From positions 1 through 5,472 of the forward strand of contig JAICKT010000310.1 of the NCBI GenBank assembly GCA_025927795.1: a DNA stretch of 5,472 bases, read 5' to 3'. The notes below the pieces were generated by a model. The model saw only the letters and a list, made by a program, of their open reading frames with translations. It was not told the origin of the DNA and made no database searches. Below are positions 1 to 5,472 of this stretch, piece after piece; position 1 is the stretch's first letter; each line of letters opens with the position of its first letter. The position numbers and the translations under genes are program-made. The DNA is from Parafilimonas sp. GTDB lineage: Bacteria > Bacteroidota > Bacteroidia > Chitinophagales > Chitinophagaceae.

Positions 1-714
1 AATAAATATATTTTGAATGAAACTGCTGTGAAAGCTATGGGTTTAAAACCTCCTTATATCGGAACAAAAATTGGCTATGGGAATGCTGATGGAGAAATAT
101 TAGGTGTAATAAAAGATTTTAATTTCAAATCACTGAAAGACCCTGTTGCGCCTTTGATAATAAGAACGTCTGGATTGAAAAACATTTTATATGTACGCAC
201 AACAGGTGCTGGCGCACAGGCAGCCATCAAAGCCGTAGAATCACAGTATAAAAAATATGCAAGCAACGCACCTTTCTCTTACGATTTTCTTGATAAAACT
301 TTCGAATCGCATTATCAATCGCAACAGCGTACAGGCACTCTGTTTACAACTTTTGCAGCGATAGCTATTTTTATTTCCTGTCTTGGTTTGTTTGGATTAG
401 CCACTTATACGGCGCAGGTAAAAACCAAAGAAATCGGCATCAGGAAAGTGCTTGGTGCAAGTGTTGGCAGCGTTATACAATTGATTAGTAAAGATTTTTT
501 GAAGTTGGTAATTATAGCGACTGTAATTGCAACGCCGTTGGCTTATTGGGCAATGAACAAATGGCTGCAGGATTTTGCTTACCGGATAAATATATCATGG
601 TGGATGTTTGCTGTAGCGGGATTATTGGTGATATTGATTACACTACTTACAATCAGTTTCCAGGCAATAAAAGCAGCTATTACCAACCCCGTGAAGAGTT
701 TGAGAACGGAGTAA
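1..714 (+). CDS. ABC transporter permease, FtsX/MacB-like (5'-truncated by window edge)
   Basis: This is the C-terminal 237 residues of an integral inner-membrane ABC permease. The frame is open from the first base (NKYILNETAVKAMG...), and the 5' part lies outside the window; the TTG at 13 is an internal Leu codon, not a start. The fragment begins in the second extracytoplasmic MacB-like domain, with the family motif GVIKDFNFKSLKDPVAPLII at about residues 35-54. It continues through the last FtsX core: a helix near 112-134 (IFISCLGLFGLA), the cytoplasmic loop KEIGIRKVLGAS at about 143-154 that in this family contacts the ATPase, and two more helices near 167-182 and 198-221. It ends in the characteristic NPVKSLRTE. 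Full-length relatives are about 780-810 residues, so roughly 560 are missing. The protein closely resembles the C-terminal third of the next gene, which lies 60 bp downstream on the same strand. Substrate and partner ATPase are unknown. The family call is secure; the specific role is not. Confidence 0.93.
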   Translation, partial: NKYILNETAVKAMGLKPPYIGTKIGYGNADGEILGVIKDFNFKSLKDPVAPLIIRTSGLKNILYVRTTGAGAQAAIKAVESQYKKYASNAPFSYDFLDKTFESHYQSQQRTGTLFTTFAAIAIFISCLGLFGLATYTAQVKTKEIGIRKVLGASVGSVIQLISKDFLKLVIIATVIATPLAYWAMNKWLQDFAYRINISWWMFAVAGLLVILITLLTISFQAIKAAITNPVKSLRTE

Positions 715-721
715 ATCGATT

Positions 722-770
722 AACGGTCAACAGTCGACGGTCAACTGTAAATCATAGATCAGAAATCAAC
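722..770. repeat. Degenerate 7-bp tandem repeat array filling the spacer between permease genes 1 and 2
   Basis: Read from 722 in steps of seven, the spacer gives aacggtc, aacagtc, gacggtc, aactgta, aatcata, gatcaga, aatcaac. Every unit has A at its second position and a purine at its first. The first four units form one family (RACNGTM) and the last three a second (RATCANN). The array nearly fills the 60-bp gap, and only tttt separates it from the ATG at 775. Within it, acagt (730-734) and actgt (744-748) could form a weak 5-bp stem with a 9-nt loop, too weak and without a T-run to be called a terminator. The period is visible directly. Its age and function, if any, are unknown, and with such short degenerate units chance contributes to the last three. 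Confidence 0.6.
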
Positions 771-774
771 TTTT

Positions 775-3186
775 ATGTTTAAAAATTATTTTAAAACCGC
801 ATTCAGAAATTTAGTTCGCAACAAGAACTATACAATCATCAACATTTCCGGTTTGGCAATCGGCATTGCTGTTTGCATGATGATATTTATCATTATACAA
901 TTTCAAACAAGCTTCGATGATTTTCATAAAAACAAGGATAACATTTATCGTGTGCTTACTGAATATCATCACAGTGATTCAAAAGATGTTTTTGATGGAA
1001 AAGGCGTTCCGTATGGAATGCTTGAGGGAATGAAAACAACTTTTCCGCAGATAAAACAAATTGCACCTTTCTTGGCTGATTATAATAGCCAAATTGTTGT
1101 GTTGAACAGCAACAATGAAACAGATAAAAAATTTAAAGAAGAAAAAGGCTTGTATTACACCACGCCATCATTCTTTAAAATATTCAATTTCCCGTTGTTG
1201 GCAGGTTCTTATGAAAGCTTAAAAGATCCAAACAATGTTATTGTGTCAAAAGAAACAGCAGAAAAATATTTTGGCAACTGGAACAATGCATTAGGCAAAA
1301 CGCTTAAGATAAACAATACAGATGTAGCAAAAGTTACGGGTGTTCTTGTCTCGATACCTGCCAATACAGATTTTCAAATTAAACTCGCAGTTTCTTATGG
1401 CACCGGGGCAACAAAAAATTTGATGCATTCTATAAACTATGATGGAACAAATGGAGATTTCGGTTGTTATATTTTGTTGTCACAAAATGTTTCAGCATCA
1501 ACATTTGATAAACAATTAAGAGCTTATTCAAAAAAAGTAAAATCACCTGATAATAAAGATGAGCAAACAATTCAGCCTTTAAAAGATATTCATTTTGATA
1601 CACAAACCGGCGACTTTAGTAATAAAACTATCAGCGAAAAAATGATTAGTATTTTATGGCTGATAGCTGCATTTATTCTTTTGATTGCCTGTGTGAACTT
1701 TATTAATCTTTCAACTGCACAAGCTGTTAACCGTGCAAAAGAAGTGGGTGTTAGAAAAGTATTAGGCAGCAATAAATGGCAACTGCAATTGCAATTTCTT
1801 ACTGAAACATTTTTAATAGTGCTTTCATCAATTATACTGTCATTAATTATTACATGGGTGGCGTTGCCGTTTGTTGGAAATATATTGGAGCTTTCTCTAA
1901 AAATAAATGCGGCAAATGCTTTATCTATTTTAATGTTTCTTGCGATTACTTGCGTTACAGTTACATTGCTTGCAGGCTTTTATCCGTCGCTTGTACTTTC
2001 TGCATTCAATCCTATCAACGCTTTAAAAAGTAAACTCACTGCTAAAAGCACAAAAGGCATTTCACTGCGGAAAGGTTTGGTTGTATTTCAATTCATCATT
2101 GCACAAACATTAATTATAGGTACATTGATTATTGTGAAGCAGATGAGTTTTTTTACCAATCAGCCTCTCGGTTTTGATAAAGATGCAATTGTAAATGTTC
2201 CGTTGCCCACAGACAGCATCAGCAATACAAAACTTAATTATCTAAAGCAACAATTACAAACTATCAATGGAATTCAGGCAGTAAGTTTTAATTCAAACAC
2301 ACCTATAACAGATAATGAAGATAACTGGACAATGCCTGCTTTTAATAATGCTGCAAAACAAGTTGATTTTTGGTCAATAATTAAAGCTGCCGACAATGAT
2401 TATGTTCCCGTTTATAAACTGCCCTTGGTTGCAGGCAGAAACGTAGAACCATCAGATACAATGAAAGAATATTTGGTGAATGAAATGTTCATGCACAACC
2501 TGCATATTAATAATCCAAACGATATACTGGGTAAAGAATTAAGTTTTGGAAATACAAAAGGATCAATAGTCGGCGTACTTAAAAATTTTAATACACGATC
2601 TTTCAGAGATAGCCTTGCGCCGTTAATTATAACAACATTGCGAACAAATTATAACGAGGCTTCTGTAAAGCTTGCTGCAAAAGATGTAAAGCCTGTAATG
2701 GCTTCTATTGAAAAATCATGGAACACTACTTATCCTGATTTTGTATTTGAATATAAATTCTTAGATGAGAAAGTAGCCGACTTTTATAAGCAGGAAAATC
2801 AATTGGCATATTTATATAAAATCTTCGCAGGCATCGCTATATTTCTTAGTTGCCTTGGTTTGTATGGATTAGCATCATTCATGGCGGTACAACGCATTAA
2901 AGAAGTTGGTATAAGAAAAGTATTGGGCGCATCTGCATCAAACATCGTTTATTTATTTTCAAAAGAGTTTGTATCGCTTATCATTATTGCATTCGCTATT
3001 GCAACACCACTTGCATGGTATTTTATGAACAAGTGGCTTGAAAATTTTGCATACAGAATTAAGTTAAGCTGGTGGTTGTTTTTGATTGGTGGAATTGTAT
3101 CCATCATCATTGCATTAATTAGTGTAAGTTTCCAGGCAATAAAAGCAGCAATAGCAAACCCGGTAAAGAGTTTGAGAACGGAATGA
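775..3186 (+). CDS. ABC transporter permease, duplicated MacB_PCD-FtsX architecture (complete, 803 aa)
   Basis: This is a complete inner-membrane ABC permease of the large Bacteroidota FtsX/MacB-like type. Domains in order: anchor helix at about 20-43, first extracytoplasmic MacB-like domain about 44-285 (SFDDFHKNKDNIYRV near 46-60), first FtsX core with helices about 290-313, 340-366 and 383-409, second anchor helix about 434-456, second extracytoplasmic domain about 457-678 (GVLKNFNTRSFRDSLAPLII near 600-619), and last core with helices about 682-705, 731-750 and 766-787. Each core carries the cytoplasmic loop that couples to the ATPase: KEVGVRKVLG at 322-331 and KEVGIRKVLG at 709-718. The length of 803 is normal. 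The ATG at 775 is chosen because MFKNYFKTAFRNL is the standard family start and is shared with the next gene; no clear Shine-Dalgarno sequence precedes it. The segment QFQTSFDDFH after helix 1 lacks the DELSF acidic pair seen in the downstream gene. No ATPase is adjacent, and the substrate is unknown. Probably cotranscribed with both neighbours. Confidence 0.95.
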   Translation: MFKNYFKTAFRNLVRNKNYTIINISGLAIGIAVCMMIFIIIQFQTSFDDFHKNKDNIYRVLTEYHHSDSKDVFDGKGVPYGMLEGMKTTFPQIKQIAPFLADYNSQIVVLNSNNETDKKFKEEKGLYYTTPSFFKIFNFPLLAGSYESLKDPNNVIVSKETAEKYFGNWNNALGKTLKINNTDVAKVTGVLVSIPANTDFQIKLAVSYGTGATKNLMHSINYDGTNGDFGCYILLSQNVSASTFDKQLRAYSKKVKSPDNKDEQTIQPLKDIHFDTQTGDFSNKTISEKMISILWLIAAFILLIACVNFINLSTAQAVNRAKEVGVRKVLGSNKWQLQLQFLTETFLIVLSSIILSLIITWVALPFVGNILELSLKINAANALSILMFLAITCVTVTLLAGFYPSLVLSAFNPINALKSKLTAKSTKGISLRKGLVVFQFIIAQTLIIGTLIIVKQMSFFTNQPLGFDKDAIVNVPLPTDSISNTKLNYLKQQLQTINGIQAVSFNSNTPITDNEDNWTMPAFNNAAKQVDFWSIIKAADNDYVPVYKLPLVAGRNVEPSDTMKEYLVNEMFMHNLHINNPNDILGKELSFGNTKGSIVGVLKNFNTRSFRDSLAPLIITTLRTNYNEASVKLAAKDVKPVMASIEKSWNTTYPDFVFEYKFLDEKVADFYKQENQLAYLYKIFAGIAIFLSCLGLYGLASFMAVQRIKEVGIRKVLGASASNIVYLFSKEFVSLIIIAFAIATPLAWYFMNKWLENFAYRIKLSWWLFLIGGIVSIIIALISVSFQAIKAAIANPVKSLRTE

Positions 3187-3191
3187 GAAAT

Positions 3192-3212
3192 GTGAATGGT
3201 GAATGGTGAATA
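3192..3212. repeat. Three tandem gtgaatg-type heptamers downstream of permease gene 2
   Basis: Three consecutive 7-bp units read gtgaatg, gtgaatg, gtgaata, starting 5 bp after the TGA stop of the upstream permease gene. The preceding gagaaat (3185-3191) matches at four of seven positions and may be a decayed unit overlapping the stop codon. The repeat unit differs in sequence from the heptamers of the previous spacer but has the same period. The tandem repeat is seen directly; no function is evident. Confidence 0.65.
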
Positions 3213-3215
3213 AGT

Positions 3216-3253
3216 AAATCATGAAAATCTTTTAATCATATAAATCGTGGTCT
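3216..3253 (+). repeat. AATC-phased element directly upstream of permease gene 3
   Basis: The 38 bp before the start codon of the third permease contain AATC at 3217, 3226, 3234 and 3243, spaced 9, 8 and 9 bp. The blocks read aaatcatg, aaaatctttt, aatcatat, aaatcgtgg, and the element ends with tct immediately before the ATG. Strings of this pattern resemble a dispersed intergenic sequence I recall from other Bacteroidota genomes, but that is memory and not a search result. It occupies the position where ribosome-binding and promoter signals would sit; no TAnnTTTG promoter box or strong Shine-Dalgarno sequence is recognisable in it. It may be a decayed mobile repeat, a regulatory site or neutral sequence. 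Confidence 0.45.
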
Positions 3254-5472
3254 ATGTTTAAAAATTATTTCAAAATCGCTTTTAGAAATCTGCTGAAGAA
3301 TAAAACTTCTTCCATTATAAATATTGGTGGACTGGCGATAGGAATGGCAGTGGCATTAATGATTGGTTTATGGATATTTGATGAGCTTTCGTTTAATACA
3401 TATCATGAGAATTATAATAGCATTGCCAAATTAAAATCAACACAGCATTACAGTGATGGTATATATACAATTGAATCACATCCGATGCCGTTAGGAACAA
3501 TGCTTCGTTCATCTTTTAGTGATGATTTCAAGTATGTGGTAATGTCTGTAACAGAGCAACACACGCTTTCATCAAGTGATGAAAATTTTATTGAGACAGG
3601 CAATTATATGCAACCGGAAGCTCCGGATATGCTCACTTTGAAAATGCTCAATGGAACACGTGCAGGTCTTAAAGAACTAAATTCTATAATGCTCTCTGCT
3701 TCTCTCGCTAAAAAATTATTTGGAACTATTGATGTTGTGGGCAAACTTGTAAAGATTGATAATAAGTTCCCGGTAAAAGTAACAGGCGTTTATGAAGATT
3801 TACCCCATAACAGCGACTTTAAAGATGTTGCTTTTATTGCGCCTTTTGATTTTTATCTTTCCTGCTACGATTGGGCACAGAAAAAATTTACTGACTGGAC
3901 TAATCAATCGGTTCAGATTTTCACACAATTGAATGCTGGTGCTGACGTAACTCAGGTTTCAGAGAAAATAAAAAATGTTTTGGCAAACAATACATCCGGT
4001 GAATTAAAAGCGCGAAAACCTGTATTGTTTCTTCAACCGATGAGTGAATGGCATTTATATTCAAAATTTGAAAACGGCGTAATAGTTACCAGCGATGAAC
4101 TTAGATTTATCTGGTTCTATGGTATCATCGGAGCTTTTGTATTGATACTTGCGTGTGTAAATTTTATGAATTTAAGTACGGCACGATCTCAAAAACGTGC
4201 AAAGGAAGTAGGCATTCGCAAAACACTTGGTTCTTTGCGCAAGCAACTTATCATTCAATTTTTCAGCGAGTCATTTGTGGTTACAGCTATTTCTTTTTTG
4301 CTCGCAGTAGTTATAGTTCAGTTTAGCTTGACGTGGTTTAATAATGTTGCGCAAAAACAATTGAGTATTCCGTGGACGAATCCAATATTTTGGGCAACAG
4401 GTTTTTTGTTTACAATTTTTACAAGTGTTGTTGCGGGCAGTTATCCTGCACTTTATTTATCTTCTTTTCAGCCTGTAAAAGTTTTGAAAGGAACTTTTCG
4501 TGCGGGAGTGTTTTCTGCAATTCCCCGCAAAGCACTTGTTATCTTTCAGTTTACTGTTTCAATTATTTTAATTGTTGGTACTATCGTTGTGTATCAGCAA
4601 ATCCAATATGCAAAGAACCGCCCGGTAGGTTACACAGGTAATGGGGTGTTGCAAATACAGTTGCATTCCCCCGATTTTCAAAACAAGCTTGATCTTTTCA
4701 GAAATGAATTGAAGAGCACCGGTGTTGTAGCAGAAGTAGCAGCATCAGCAAGTCCAGTTACAAGTATATGGTCAACAAATCATGGTTTTTCATGGCAAGG
4801 AAAAGATATTTCTCAAATTGAATTTGGCACTATAGCCGTTACGCCTGAATACGGAAAAACAATCGGATGGCAATTCACATCCGGCAGAGATTTTTCGCAG
4901 TCGCTTGCAAGTGATTCAATGGGCTTTGTTATAAACGAAGCGGCTGCAAAACTCATGGGCTTGCAAAATCCTGTTGGGCAAATTATTCGTTGGAGTGAAG
5001 CAGACAACAAGTCCTTTACTGTTCTTGGTGTTGTAAAAGATATGGTGATGGAATCGCCTTACAGTGCTGCTTATCCTACGATTTTTTTTGTATATCACCG
5101 CGACGATATGAATTGCATGTTTGTAAAATTAAATCCCAAAGTAAATGGTAGTATCGCTATAGCAAAAGTTTCTGCCGTGTTCAAAAAAATTATACCATCA
5201 GCGCCGTTCGATTATTCATTTGTAAATGAAGAGTTCAATAAAAAATTTGCGAATGAAGAACGAATAAGTGATTTAGGCGGAGTGTTTGCGCTGCTTGCAA
5301 TTTTTATTTCATGCCTTGGGCTTTTTGGCCTTGCAACTTTTGTTGCCGAACAACGCACAAAAGAAATTGGCGTGCGCAAAGTATTGGGTGCGTCAGTATT
5401 TAATCTATGGAGATTATTATCAAAAGAGTTTGTTGTTTTTGTATTGATTGCTTTTTGCATTGCCGTTCCGCT
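3254..5472 (+). CDS. ABC transporter permease, FtsX/MacB-like, divergent subfamily (3'-truncated by window edge)
   Basis: An uninterrupted frame of 739 codons starts at ATG 3254 (MFKNYFKIAFRNLLKNK) and runs off the right edge, ending in ...FCIAVP. It encodes the third duplicated MacB-FtsX permease. Domains: anchor helix about 20-43 (GLAIGMAVALMIGLWIF), first extracytoplasmic domain about 44-283, FtsX core helices about 285-308, 336-360 and 377-403, second anchor about 426-448, second extracytoplasmic domain about 449-673, then a helix about 675-697 and the start of the next. The coupling loops are KEVGIRKTLG (317-326) and KEIGVRKVLG (703-712). By alignment to the upstream paralogue (KEVGIRKVLG at 709, end at 803), about 57 residues are missing. 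It differs from genes 1 and 2 in its extracytoplasmic parts: SIAKLKS where gene 2 has NIYRVLT, YMQPEAPDMLTLKMLNGTR near 118-136, and GVVKDMVMESPYSAAYPTIF near 592-611 instead of the NFN...PLII form. I read this as a separate Bacteroidota branch with an unknown ligand. It lies 67 bp after gene 2, probably in the same operon. Confidence 0.93.
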   Translation, partial: MFKNYFKIAFRNLLKNKTSSIINIGGLAIGMAVALMIGLWIFDELSFNTYHENYNSIAKLKSTQHYSDGIYTIESHPMPLGTMLRSSFSDDFKYVVMSVTEQHTLSSSDENFIETGNYMQPEAPDMLTLKMLNGTRAGLKELNSIMLSASLAKKLFGTIDVVGKLVKIDNKFPVKVTGVYEDLPHNSDFKDVAFIAPFDFYLSCYDWAQKKFTDWTNQSVQIFTQLNAGADVTQVSEKIKNVLANNTSGELKARKPVLFLQPMSEWHLYSKFENGVIVTSDELRFIWFYGIIGAFVLILACVNFMNLSTARSQKRAKEVGIRKTLGSLRKQLIIQFFSESFVVTAISFLLAVVIVQFSLTWFNNVAQKQLSIPWTNPIFWATGFLFTIFTSVVAGSYPALYLSSFQPVKVLKGTFRAGVFSAIPRKALVIFQFTVSIILIVGTIVVYQQIQYAKNRPVGYTGNGVLQIQLHSPDFQNKLDLFRNELKSTGVVAEVAASASPVTSIWSTNHGFSWQGKDISQIEFGTIAVTPEYGKTIGWQFTSGRDFSQSLASDSMGFVINEAAAKLMGLQNPVGQIIRWSEADNKSFTVLGVVKDMVMESPYSAAYPTIFFVYHRDDMNCMFVKLNPKVNGSIAIAKVSAVFKKIIPSAPFDYSFVNEEFNKKFANEERISDLGGVFALLAIFISCLGLFGLATFVAEQRTKEIGVRKVLGASVFNLWRLLSKEFVVFVLIAFCIAVP

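Noticed and set aside
13..15. TTG at 13 as the start codon of gene 1
   Set aside because: The frame is open to position 1, and residues before and after it (NKYILNETAVKAMG) match the middle of the second extracytoplasmic domain, so this is an internal Leu codon.
730..748. Possible terminator hairpin between genes 1 and 2
   Set aside because: The inverted repeat acagt/actgt is only 5 bp, has a 9-nt loop and no following T-run, and is explained by the heptamer array.
715..774. Bacteroidota-type promoter (TTTG / TAnnTTTG) upstream of gene 2
   Set aside because: No TAnnTTTG box at suitable spacing was found in this spacer or in 3187-3253, so an internal promoter is not called and cotranscription is preferred.
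546..782. Forward open frame of 78 codons spanning the end of gene 1 and the first spacer
   Set aside because: It overlaps the last FtsX core of gene 1 in another frame. The translation is cysteine/tyrosine-rich with no recognisable family, and its tail is only the heptamer array translated.
75..1772. Short reverse-strand open frames at 75-266 and 1590-1772
   Set aside because: Both are antisense to conserved permease sequence and are 60-63 codons long with no domain or initiation signal; they are consistent with chance.
4372..4641. Forward open frame of 89 codons inside gene 3
   Set aside because: It is a shifted frame within the continuous permease frame; its Cys/Phe-rich composition is a by-product of the membrane-helix codons.
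5082..5089. Run of eight T as a possible phase-variation slippage site in gene 3
   Set aside because: The run encodes Phe-Phe in an intact frame in an AT-rich genome, and a shorter 7-T run sits in gene 2 as well; nothing indicates programmed slippage.
4813..5460. Several reverse-strand open frames opposite the end of gene 3
   Set aside because: They lie wholly antisense to a well-supported coding region, overlap one another in different frames and show no family motifs.

Overview
This AT-rich window is coding almost end to end on the + strand. It looks like chromosomal DNA of a Bacteroidota bacterium, most likely a Chitinophagaceae/Sphingobacteriia-type genome. The evidence is the protein family (large duplicated FtsX/MacB-like permeases with the MFKNYFK...AFRNL start and the NPVKSLRTE end), start codons without a clear Shine-Dalgarno sequence, and spacers built from short repeats of a kind I associate with that phylum. 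The assignment is inference, not a database match.

Layout: (1) positions 1-714 are the 3' third of an ABC transporter permease whose start lies upstream of the window. (2) A 60-bp spacer, of which about 49 bp can be read as seven degenerate heptamers. (3) Positions 775-3186 are a complete 803-residue permease. (4) A 67-bp spacer holding three gtgaatg-type heptamers followed by an element in which AATC recurs every 8-9 bp, running up to the next start codon. (5) From 3254 to the right edge is a third permease, open for 739 codons with no stop or frameshift, cut off roughly 57 residues before its expected end. No RNA gene, CRISPR array, insertion sequence, convincing promoter or terminator was seen, and no antisense reading frame looks real.

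The three proteins share one architecture: an N-terminal anchor helix, a large extracytoplasmic MacB-like domain, a three-helix FtsX core, a second anchor helix, a second extracytoplasmic domain and a second FtsX core. Known relatives work with a separate cytoplasmic ATPase and couple ATP hydrolysis to events at the outer face of the inner membrane, such as export of peptides, antibiotics or lipoproteins. No ATPase is encoded here, so the substrate cannot be inferred. Genes 1 and 2 look like closer paralogues with almost the same 3' end. Gene 3 belongs to a visibly different branch, mainly in its extracytoplasmic domains. Same strand and short spacers suggest an operon. I see no previously undescribed system; the parts most worth checking are the periodic spacer sequences.
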